A stretch of DNA of 64,000 nt. It comes from Paramacrobiotus metropolitanus. Taxonomy: Eukaryota; Tardigrada; Eutardigrada; Parachela; Macrobiotidae. The notes beneath the pieces were generated by a model. That model was not told the DNA's origin, searched no databases, and was given only the letters and a program-made list of their open reading frames with translations. Of the stretch, positions 46,205-56,400 are shown one piece after another. Where the stretch lies: contig NW_026570247.1 of assembly GCF_019649055.1 (NCBI RefSeq), forward strand, positions 806,001 through 870,000, written 5' to 3'. The translations under genes and the position numbers were made by a program. Position 1 is the first letter of the stretch; each line of letters begins with the position of its first letter.

Positions 46205-46585
46205 ATGTACGCGGTGGACGTCAACAACGACTTTGCCAGAATGCTGAAGTCAGCCGGATTCTTCGGTTTGACCCGGATACAAGTGGTTAGACCTGACAAG
46301 CCGGCCGTTTCCACCGCTCCGGTACGTCTTCCGAGGAATCCCCTGGACAGAACTGGGCAAACCGACCCCAGTTCCCCAGTACGGCAGGAACAGATCGTAA
46401 CCACATCTGCTAACATAGCAGATCAACCACGTTCGGCGACCATCGGAGCCAACAGAAGCCCCAACCCGCGCTACATGGAGCCGACCGAGAGTTACATGGT
46501 ACAGATCATGCCGGTAACCAAGGTCAGCTGTGAAGATTACTCCGGCCAACCGACTCCGGAGCATACACTGAGAGGATTACGCTAG
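46205..46585 (+). CDS. Small ORF after acceptor 3
   Basis: 126 residues, starting MYAVDVNNDFARMLKSAGFF. The first 30 residues could be helical; the rest is Pro/Thr/Arg-rich. No family recognised. It is followed after one base by another ATG-started ORF. Confidence 0.5.
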   Translation: MYAVDVNNDFARMLKSAGFFGLTRIQVVRPDKPAVSTAPVRLPRNPLDRTGQTDPSSPVRQEQIVTTSANIADQPRSATIGANRSPNPRYMEPTESYMVQIMPVTKVSCEDYSGQPTPEHTLRGLR

Positions 46586-46586
46586 C

Positions 46587-46802
46587 ATGTTGCGAAATGC
46601 GTCACTGCGCGCGTTTCACAACATGCTTGCCGAGCACCCGTTGCCAACTACGGAACCGGGTAGCCGAGCAACCTTCACCAGTGTAAACAGCGGAAATCCC
46701 TCGGCCGAGCCGCCAACAGCGCAGGAAGACTCGGATTTGACTAGGTACTGGAGCCGACCACAAAGGTCGACTTCGTACTTTACCTACAACTCGGAAACAT
46801 AA
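46587..46802 (+). CDS. Small ORF, possibly coupled to the previous one
   Basis: 71 residues starting MLRNASLRAFHNMLAEHPLP, with ATG one base after the preceding TAG. Ser/Thr-rich C-terminal half. It overlaps an ACAAA-loop hairpin (46755-46769). Unrecognised. Confidence 0.35.
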   Translation: MLRNASLRAFHNMLAEHPLPTTEPGSRATFTSVNSGNPSAEPPTAQEDSDLTRYWSRPQRSTSYFTYNSET

Positions 46803-49517
46803 CGGATACTGCCGCACCAGCCGACCACAAAGGTCGGTTGTGCAAGCCGATCACAAAGATCGGTTATGGAAACCCAGATTGTTCGACCTGCAACGACGCA
46901 GATCGTTAAACCACGATTCGCTACCTTTAGTCGACCACACAGGTCGACTGAGTAGATGGTAGCCGACCAACGAGAAGTCGACCATGGACGGGAGCTGGCA
47001 GTAGTAACGTGGCAACTTAACCGGATTCTCCGTTTGAATCCAGACTTACAGGCTCTGTACCTGGAGATCAACCGCAGTCTCCCCCGGAGGATATCGGGTA
47101 AACCAGCCGATTCACCGGTGACCACGACTACGCGCGTCGCGAACGCGCTGCCATTCCCTGAAGAGGAACAGCGACGGTGATTTGGATACTGGTGTACCAA
47201 CGACTGCGCCGCGACCTGCTTCCCCATGTCTTTAATGGAACATCCTAGGCGGACCGTGTTAGAATACGCGATCTGCACCCCTTGAACGAACCTCGCTGAC
47301 AAGGACCATGCGGCCGCAACACCAGTGGCAGCATTGCCTTTGTCAGCGGCAAAGAAAATTCCCCTCGTGGACGTGAGTCGTCTACCCCCAACAGAAGCGG
47401 CTAGGCGTCACAGGTTCGCGACAAAACAGAATGGAAGAAACGGATCTGACGACCTCAGGGACTTGCATGTGCATGAAGTTTAAAACCAAAGAGCTCGCCT
47501 TGGCAACCGGGGCCACAAAGACCCTTGACGTTGTAAGCGAGCAGCATTGCATGATGGAACGCCAGTCACTCGGCCAACAGATGCCAAGGAGAACTACCTC
47601 ACAGGACTCGGCAACCCAGAGGTACGACGGCCAACAGTAGCTTGGATCCGACCCAGAGTTCACGCTAGTTCACACAGAACGAACGGAGTTGTGCTGCTGA
47701 ACATCCTTCTGCCAGCCGGAGCTGACCGAAGGATGTCCAAACAACGGAAACCCGGTCAACTGTACCCGAATGCACGGAACTCCTAAGAGTGATCCGACTT
47801 GGAGCCTATGTCAGGGATGTAGCCACAGAAGAAACGGAGTTAGACTGCCGAATGTCTTTCAGCCAGTCCGAACTGACCGAAAGACATCCTGACAATGGAG
47901 ACCCGGTCAACTGTAGCCGGACGCACAGAGCTCATCGGATCACGACAACCCGACAGGTGCCGACTAGCCCCACATGGGCGTCAAGGCGCAAGTCGTCTGG
48001 ACAGACTCGGAACAGAAGTCGGACATCAGCAGATGGAGGTCGGAAGTATGCGACAACAGGTCGGCAAATCAACCCGAAGTAGCAAATCGACCTCCCACTG
48101 GAAGAACTTAGCTTTTCGTCGGATAAAACACAAAGTTTTTCCGACCTGAGGAAGTCGGAAAATAGCCGACCTCCCACTGGACACGGATATCCGACCTCAA
48201 GCCGAGGTCGGAAGTCAACGCACAGAAGACGGAAGGATATGACAACAAGTCGGCAAAGACATTTAGAAGTCAAGAACCGACCTTCTAACGGAAAAATCCG
48301 ACCTTCGAACGGATGAAGACTTAGTTCATCCGACCTTCCGAAGTCGACCGTAACCGACCACATGTTGGAAGTCGGCGACATAGTCAACATGACGGAAGAA
48401 GAACGACAACTGTCTGCAGTGGACGAATTCGACTTGAAGGAACTTGTTTAGCCCCACATGGGCATGTTATTGCAGGTTAACCCTAGTCGACCACTGATGG
48501 ATAGGATAACCGACCTCGACAGAAGGCCGGATAACAACGCAACAGATCGGATGGAAGCCGACCGAATACTTCCATCGACGAAATTCGTGAATTCCGACCG
48601 GACCTTCGAGCCAGTTCGACTCGGATTACTCCAAACCAGGCTCGTGGTAGCAGATTAAACGGTTGTAACCGACCACTTTTTGAACGGAACGGCTGTACAT
48701 GACGACCACACAGGCCGCATGACTTACACACAGCTTTTCCGACCTGGACTTTCACAATTCGGAACATAGCCGAATTTTGCCCGCCACCGGTCGACATACC
48801 GGTAGGCCGACCTTGGTCAAACCGACCTCGGTCCTATTCCCCATTCAGAGAGGATGCCTCGGCATTCGCACAAGCAACAGTGCCTCTCTATCCCTGACGG
48901 ACGGATACGAGTCGGAAGTAAGTGTTTAACCGTGCTTATCCGACCTCGGTGAATTTAACCGGTTACGACGGGTAACCCGGGAACCGATGCCCCGGACCCA
49001 ACTTACCGGATGAAAGGGGACAGGAGACCCCGTGGACGTCATCCTAGTCGGAATAGGACCCCCGGACAGATTTTTGCATTTTTTTTAGCATTTCTCCTAA
49101 CAAACGGAATTGTATTTTTCTAGTTCGATCTCTTTAACAGATCTGTTTTGTAACCCCTTTTGCTCACTGGAATTGTGATTAAACTTTATTTCATACTTTC
49201 TTTCGCGCTGTATACAACTTTCAATACATTTTTCTTTCACATTGTTCTCCGCTGCCAACAGAAGCAAGAAGCCAGCCAACAGAAGCATCACCGGTCCAAC
49301 GAAACGCCCAAGCGGCTTCCGGATTTCTCGGCCGTGAGTGGTTTCCACTCATGGGTCTGGAAGTGAAGAAGGGACGGTCGACCAGACACCGGACTCCCAC
49401 TGCTAGAGGACGCGTACCAGCGACCCCACATTGGGTCCGACTGGAGAGTTGTGCGGTACTGGTGCGGTACCGAGTCGGAGCATCCTTCGCAGGAGCTCGG
49501 ATTCCCGCCCAGAGGCA
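46803..49517 (+). other. Structured tail of the element, mostly untranslated
   Basis: Only short ORFs (best 46956-47180, 74 residues, helical; 47431-47640). It is packed with CCGACCT/AGGTCGG words and small perfect hairpins, for example 46821-46837, 46847-46863 and 46929-46949. A 151-bp near-tandem duplication (about 47,641-47,940) contains covarying hairpins. Acceptor-like TCTCTTTAACAG at 49139 and CTCCGCTGCCAACAG at about 49260 are present. A purine-rich stretch GGAAGTGAAGAAGGGACGG lies near 49,358, some 140 bases short of the 3' LTR, and no good polypurine tract abuts the LTR. Confidence 0.55.
47641..47940 (+). repeat. 151-bp duplication with covarying hairpins
   Basis: Two diverged copies offset by 151 bp. 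Each holds a 9-bp stem with an 18-nt loop: 47701-47709/47728-47736 and 47852-47860/47879-47887. Both copies are preceded by GAACGGAGTT-like sequence and followed by ACCCGGTCAACTGTA. Three stem positions differ with both partners changed. Confidence 0.7.
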
Positions 49518-49956
49518 TGTCAGAGGCCCACGACTGCGCCTGGTGCGTACGGCCCACCATGGACGTACTTGCACTCATGCTTGCCGTTATCGCCTCTCTC
49601 GCTGTACGTACGTGTGCTGCTGCACTGCACTCATATCCGCTGAAGCGGATATGCGCGGCGCACACACTGAGCATACTTGCTCTCTCGTCCCTCTCTCGCA
49701 GTATGACTCAGCGTTCATACGCTCGCGTTGGATTGAATCCAGTCTGCGCATCATCACACAGCTGATGGCACACACCACGTGCTTGCCGCCAGTTGCTTCT
49801 TTCACGCCTTGACAGACGCTCAAGAACCCACTTAGCATCACTTGCTATTAGCCATCAGTGCTTTGTTCTTGCTTTCCCTGCTATTACGCAGCATTGTTCC
49901 CACTTTATTTGTACAATAAAGCATCACTCGTGATCTCCTCGTGCTTGTCTGTTACA
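49518..49956 (+). repeat. 3' LTR (439 bp)
   Basis: Same length as the 5' LTR, 437 of 439 positions identical by eye. AATAAA at 49915-49920. Followed by the right CGTA duplication. Confidence 0.97.
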
Positions 49957-49960
49957 CGTA
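49957..49960. repeat. Target-site duplication, right copy (CGTA)
   Basis: CGTA directly after the ACA end of the 3' LTR, matching 28609-28612. Confidence 0.9.
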
Positions 49961-50788
49961 CCGGAAATTCAAAATTAATTTGCTCAACTGCACTTGTCTA
50001 TTTATATAATTAATTTCTATCACGCAGATTTTCACACTGCATAATGTAGTAAAAAGGTCGTGTTATAATTTAATGCTGTTCGTTATTTCGAATTCTGATA
50101 AATTTAATTTATGCGATCAAATCGGTTATAACTGAACACTGTTATTCGATCCGTAAAAAATTAAATTTGCTAAAAATAGAAGCTTTTTTAACTTTAACTT
50201 ATCTCAGTCAGAAAAGATTTTATTTTCTCCAATTTAAAATATGCTGATTTCCCGGAGAAAGGTCTCACACCGGTGTTTTCATCCGGCAATACGAGGACCA
50301 TTGGGTGCTGTGAACATACCCTGCACGATTAGGCTACGATGAACAGCCGGCTAAAGTTAAGCCGTTTGCATTCAGACTGTGATATCAGTGGCGTTGCGAG
50401 CTACGGCTGTTCATCGCAGCCTAATCGTGCAGGGTATGTTCACAGCACCCAATGGTCCTCGTATTAATAACGATACCCGTATTCTGTTTTTTAAATTAGT
50501 ATCTCTCTCTATAACACATCAAAGGCCACCGTAGCTGCGGGGCAAAAGGAAGAAGCAAACACACGACCAAATTAAGCAGTTAAAGAATCTACCAGATTGA
50601 AGATCTGCTACATGAAGAAAAAACATCGGCAAACAGCAAACAAGCGAACAGCTACCCGACTGCGGATGTACGAAGAGGACATTCCTTCTCACTCCTATAA
50701 GAAACGCAAAACATGCCGGCATTCCGCATAATAATTACGATGTAACACACCAATGCAATTCTAACGGAAGAAATTACAGTACCTTTCC
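49961..50788. other. Host flank right of the element
   Basis: AT-rich host DNA resuming after the insertion. It contains the MITE at 50292-50461. Small ORFs around 50,519-50,733 on both strands show no domain and conflict with each other. Confidence 0.5.
50292..50461. mobile_element. TA-flanked MITE with long inverted repeats
   Basis: Arms 50288-50349 and 50404-50465 are 62 bp and complementary except for one base. TA dinucleotides at 50290-50291 and 50462-50463 would be the duplicated target if the ends are CGAGGACC...GGTCCTCG, pointing to a Tc1/mariner-type MITE. The 54-bp centre is non-coding. Confidence 0.8.
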
Positions 50789-51337
50789 TTAGTGGAAATT
50801 GAACCTGAACCGAAAATAGCCATCGTATTCACCGGCCTGGACCACCCTGAAAATTACAAATTCAGTCGACTGTCCGACGATCTACATTCCTCATGTAAAA
50901 ACAATCATTCACATGTTTTTCAGCTTTCCACTTGCAAACTGTCTATTTTTATATTGAATAATTTTCCTTATTTAATCGACATTTATGGCCGCTTTACTGA
51001 GTATACTGCACCATTACACTTGTTTACATAATATGAGTAAACGAATACGTAATTATAGCAAATTAAGTAAATTGACATTAACTGCCACACACACTTACGC
51101 GAAAACCAGCTCCATATCCTCACGCACTCCAACCACATCCATTTCAATATGGAAAACGCCCGTTTCAATCTCCAAAAAGCTATTCAGATTGGAATATTCG
51201 AAGTATTCCAGCTCTCTAACGGGAGGGAGAATCGCGATGATATTCGGAATGTTTTCGGCGGAAACCGCAGCCATCAAGCGCCCATAGTTCGAAAAGTTAT
51301 CCGCTGCAATTACCCGAAGAACAAGCGATAAAAACAT
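50789..51337 (-). CDS. Small unrecognised two-exon gene
   Basis: Exons 51337-51099 and 50846-50789 join in phase 2 (TTCGC|GTAAGT donor, TTTTCAG| acceptor) to give 98 residues ending YDGYFRFRFNFH. If translation starts at ATG 51337, the first residues (MFLSLVLRVIAA) could be a weak signal peptide. Alternatively, an acceptor-like GCAG just before 51303 makes the first block an internal exon. Its phase (needs one preceding base) fits the GTCAGT donor-like site in the last glycerol-3-phosphate dehydrogenase block at about 53,528. Conserved-looking peptides are NIPNIIAILPPVRELEYFEY and FLEIETGVFHIEMDVVGV. No family recognised. The plus-strand ORF over the same bases is a shadow. Confidence 0.5.
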
Positions 51338-53496
51338 GCGATATTATTAGAAAAATAATACGTGAAAGTTGAAACTAACCTTCAAGCGAAGAAAATAAAG
51401 AATATATGTCTGACAAAATTTAGAATGACGGATTATATATACATATATTATATAAAGATTAAGAATATATATCTGACAATTAAATACAAGATAAAACGCT
51501 AAAAATGGAGCAGAACACTTCTTATTAACCGCACTTATAATCTACAAACTGAAAACAATATTGGAAAAACAAACATTTTTCTAAAATTTCCGTTTGCTAA
51601 TTTCCCAAACTGGCTTATATTTTTCGCTTCCGTAAACGTGCCAAAAGACATTCGACATCATAATCTAGTACGATAAATAATTGTCTTGAAGTCCACAATC
51701 ACATACCGACTTCAATAGTCAATCGGCCACCAACCGTCGTCCTCAGTGACCACTCGTCTTCCCAGACTCCTACAAGTACATGAATGCCTAAACAAATGTC
51801 CTGTAAAAAAATGTCCCGCCGAAAATTGTCGAAAGTACATTAAATAAATCGGGCAACAAATAAATCAAACGCATAGCAATCTCGATAATTTACCAGAATA
51901 AAATGGCAATAAATTAATAAACGTCTAGAATTATTGATATTCATCAAATAACTTGGGCAAGAAATAGATTAAACGTCTAGAATTATCGGCAATTTACCAA
52001 ATAAATTTAGCAGTAAAAAATTAAAAGTGAAGATTTATTGATAAATCACCAAATAAATTGGGCAACAAATAGATCAAACGTCTAGAATTATCGGCAATTT
52101 ACCAAATAAATTTAGCAGTTAAAAACTAAAGTCAAGACTATTGACAATTCACTAAATAAATTGGGCAACAAATAGATCAAATGGCTGGAAATATCGGTAA
52201 TTTACTAAATAAATTGGGCAAAATAAGAACAAACGTTTAGAATTATCGGCAGTTAAAAAAATAAATTTAGCAATAAAAAGAATAAAAGTGAAAATTTATT
52301 GATAAATCATCAAATAAATTGGACAACAAATAGATCAATCGTCTAGAATTATCGGCAATTTACCTAATAAATTTAGCAGTAAAAAATTAAAGTCAAGACT
52401 ATTGACAATTCACTAAATAAATTGGGCAACAAATAGAACAAAAGTCTAGAATTATCGGCAGTTAAAAAAAAATTTAGCAATAAAAAAATTAAAAGTGAAA
52501 ATTTATTGATACATCACCAAATAAATTGGACAACAAATAGATCAATCGTCTAGAGTTATCGGCAATTTACCAAATAAATTTAGCAGTAAAAAATTAAAGT
52601 CAAGACTATTGACAATTCACTAAATAAATTGGGCAACAAATAGATCAAATGGCTGGAAATATCGGTAACTTACCAAATAAATTGGGCAAAATAAGAACAA
52701 ACGTCTAGAATTATCGGCAATTTATCAAATAAATTTAGCAGTAAAGAACTAAAGTCAAGACTATTGACAATTCACTAAATAAATTAGGCAACAAATAGAT
52801 CAAACGTCTAGAATTATCGGCAATTTACCAAATAAACTTAGCATTAAAAAATTAAAAGTGAAGATTTATTGATAAATAACCAAATAAATTGGGCAACAAA
52901 TAGATCAAACGTCTAGAATTATCGGCAATTTACCAAATAAATTTAGCAGTTAAAAATTAAAGTCAAGACTATTGACAATTCACTAAATAACTTGGGCAAC
53001 AAATAGATCAAATGGCTGGAAATTTCGGTAATTTACCAAATAAATTGGGCAAAATAAGAACAAACGTTTAGAATTATCGGCAATTTACCAAATAAATTTA
53101 GCAGTAAAAATTAAAGTCAAGACTATTGACAGTTCACCAAATAAATTAGGCAACGAAAAGAACAAAAGTCTAGAATTATCCTGTAATTTACCAAATAAAT
53201 TGGATAACAAATGGAACAAACAACTAGAATTATCGGCAATTTACCAAATAAATTTAGCAGTAAAAAATTAAATGTGAAGAATTATTAATTAAATCACCAA
53301 ATAATTGGGCAACAAACAAATCAAACGTCTAGAATCATCGTTAATTTACCAAATAAATTGGACAACAAATAGAACAAACGTCTAGAATTATCGGCAATTT
53401 ACCAAATAAATATAAACAAATAAATATAAATAAAACGTCAAATAAATATAAATAAATAAATCTAACGTCTTATTTTTTAATTTGTTTATAACAAAT
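51338..53496. repeat. AT-rich minisatellite (about 51.85-53.45 kb)
   Basis: A degenerate tandem array built of two related roughly 50-bp subunits. One contains GGGCAACAAATAGATCAAAC then GTCTAGAATTATCGGCAATT. The other contains TTTAGCAGTAAAAAATTAAA and AAGTCAAGACTATTGACAAT. Both end in ACCAAATAAATT, giving a roughly 100-bp dimeric period repeated more than a dozen times. 51,338-51,850 before it is plain AT-rich DNA. The array lies between the small minus-strand gene and the last dehydrogenase exon, perhaps inside an intron. Confidence 0.85.
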
Positions 53497-56400
53497 TTAT
53501 TTTACTGTTAACGCAGAAACTGACTGACCATGGCGGAGACCGTTCAGCAGATCCTCGGCCGGCATCTCCTTCATGCACACGCGGTGGACGATGGTGAACG
53601 GGAAAGCGGCTGATCTTCGCGGCAGTGGCAGCTTACACTCAGAAAATATCCTAACGGATAAACTCACGCTTACACTCAGAAAATTACAAATAAATCATTA
53701 TAAATTTATACACAATTACGCATGCATAAAAATTAAAGCTTGTTCGGCTTGCAAGGGATCGGATCGGATTAGGTTCGGCTTGCAAGGGATCGGTCTGATA
53801 GCCGGCACGCGCACACCCGATCGTGGGCATTTGGGGCTGCTATACAGAAAAGTTGAGTGCACGGGGTGTGCCTCAATCACCGCTTCCCGCACAACCGGAA
53901 AACGCCCAAACAAGTCTCTGTTGCTGCCTTCGTACAATTAGCGAAAGAAAATTAAACACATAAAAAAATAACAAAAATCTTAATAATAAATTATAATATT
54001 TATCAAGTTAATAGAAGCAAAATGACACGAAATACTGGCGAAAACACAACATTGGGCCGGTCTGAAAAATATTTATTCTAAACTAGAAAGTAATTAGGAA
54101 AATAATTATTTTAACGTGTGGGTTACCTTTAAAATAAAAAGAGAATTAAGGAACAAAACTGACAGCCATCGTACTACAAAATTTTCTAACTTTCACCGTA
54201 TTTGGAAACTGATAAGTGATAACCTTTAAATTGTAACCCTTTTCCAGCGATTATTGCAACAAAAGCTACTGCAGATCGATTCTGGACAAATAATCAGTAA
54301 CGGAGTAACCACACAAAAATGTAAATATTATATTTTAATGGACAATTTAAAAAATAATTTAATATCGTCGTCATAACGTAGATGTTTTTGTGCATATGAA
54401 TTGCAAACAGAATATTGTATATTCATTATCTCAACAAATAAAAAAAACTTCCCATATTTTTAAACTTATTTCTTTACGATTATTATTAATTACCAGACGA
54501 CAAAGAAGCAAAAAGAAAAGATTCAAAAAATTTTGTATTCAACGTTATGTCGATTCGCATCTTGAAAGTTCTGAAAAGCTAAAACTACCAGCCCTGAACC
54601 GTAGATACAGCCAGTGCACTACGATTTTCATCTGCACAAAACAGTAGTGTGAAATGTAGGATAATATTACAAGTTATGGGCTATAGCTGCCAGAATAATT
54701 CAAACGAAATTATCATAAAAATCACGAAAAAATTGATTATTTTGCAAGAACAAGTTGCTAACTTTATGCGGCTGTTTGGCGAAGGCTTCCGCGCATTTCC
54801 GGTTGTGTCCGCCGAAGGACGACGTAATGACGTCGGCCACACCGCAGCTCTCCAGGAAGGTGTCGCGGGATCCGCCCGGGAAGAACTTCTCCGCGAAATC
54901 AATCATCTCCATGATACCCAGCCGAATCACCGCCGCTTTCGTGGCGCGAGCTTTTTCTCCATACAGTCCGTCAATCAAGCCCGCCGCGAACGCCACAATG
55001 TTCTGTTGTAATCAAACCATCAAAAATAAATGCTCGTTTAATTGTCGATTTAATTAATCCATTAAATATCCATTTAATTGATCAGAAATGAGTGTGGTGA
55101 TGGATTAATTGGAAATTTAGGTAATTACCTTTAATGCGCCTGACAATTCTGCATTGGCCACGTCATTCACCACCGTCACGCGGAAGTTCTCCGTCTGAAT
55201 CGCGTCGCGGAATAATCGGCCATGTTCCACATTTTTAAAGGCTGAAAAATCCAAACAACGCTTAAGTAGCAGAAGCCAAAAATGCAACTTAATATTAGAA
55301 CTCAGTATCTAATTGTTTTTTCATATTAAAAAAAACTGAAATTTTAACTGACCTAAAATGTATTTTCTAATTTTTTTTAATTTTTTAAATGTATTTTAAT
55401 TTTTTTATTAAATGTATTTTTGACCGGAATTTTAGACTACATGTACGTTCACAGAAATAAATAAATTGATTTTCAAATAAATTAAAATTCTGACTGATTT
55501 AAAACGTATTTTTTTTAATTTTATCTGATTTCAGTTTAAAGTTTAACGAATATTATTTTAAAAATAAAGTACGGCGTACCAATGGTTGCTTCGCAGAAGG
55601 ATCCGGCGGCCACTTCGTTGGCGATATTGGCCCCCATGAGCACACCGACCTCAACGCCCAACTGCTCCCTGAGGATGTCGGAGATGAGCCCAATCTTCCC
55701 CGGTTCGGGATAATTCAACCCCTTCACAAGAGACAACGCGATGGCGCCGCTCTTCACCTTCCCGACCAACTGCTCGCAACTACGCGCGAAAATCTGGTTC
55801 GGCAGGACGAACACCAGCAGATCCGCATCCTCCGTCGCCTTCAGTATGTCCGGCTCGGCGATCTACCCAACAGAGAAACGCTTGCATCAGTTAGTCAGTA
55901 CACACAAGGAACGGGGCAACTGTATGGAATTCCTGAATTAATTTAAATTAAAAATTATTAGTCCCTTCTTATAAATAAAAAAAATTATTTAATTATTAAA
56001 AAATGATGTAAACGAATTATTATTTCTACTTATTATAACTAAGTAATCATCCTAACGGTATCTGAACGACGGCGACCGCAAGTATTCTGACATTGACAGT
56101 CTCTGTCAGCCGTTATACTACGATTAGTACGATACAACGATGCATAAAATTTCAGGCAGTGCTTCCTACATGATACCATGCATAAAATTTCATTCTACTG
56201 TAACAGAGAAAAAATCGAAAAAACGAGAAGCTCGTACTCTTACCATAACAATATAAATGAGATTTTGTTCAACCGGAAATCAACTAACGATACAGAAAAA
56301 AATTACGAAAGACGGTCATACAACAAATAATAAAAATCAAACAGAATAAAAAATTAAATAACGAGACGACGGCCATCACATCAACAAAAAATCAGCTGCT

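Larger units (their letters stand above)
28613..49956 (+). mobile_element. Giant (21.3-kb) Ty3/gypsy-type LTR retrotransposon
   Basis: Bounded by two 439-bp direct repeats that start TGT and end ACA and differ at two sites. It is flanked by a CGTA duplication, with a primer-binding site right after the 5' LTR. The order RT, RNase H, integrase defines the Ty3/gypsy branch. The length of 21,344 bp is several times the usual 5-10 kb. The polymerase block lies first (30.0-33.3 kb) and the structural ORFs follow (33.4-46.8 kb), with about 2.7 kb of untranslated tail. No protease, conventional gag with zinc knuckle, or membrane-spanning envelope was recognised. The coding region carries isolated stops and frame changes, so this copy is probably not autonomous. 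Base use (many CCGAC and GTCGG words, preferred CGA for Arg) is unlike the host exons. Confidence 0.97.

Noticed and set aside
33430-46585. Envelope gene in the element
   Set aside because: No signal peptide or transmembrane helix is present in any downstream ORF.
50792-50900. Plus-strand ORF resembling a BRCT domain start (KIAIVFTGLDHPENYK)
   Set aside because: The same bases form a minus-strand exon with a proper acceptor, matching phase and stop; the plus frame soon turns into AT-rich junk.
51850-53450. CRISPR-like repeat array
   Set aside because: Units are AT-rich, degenerate and without unique spacers; eukaryotic minisatellite.
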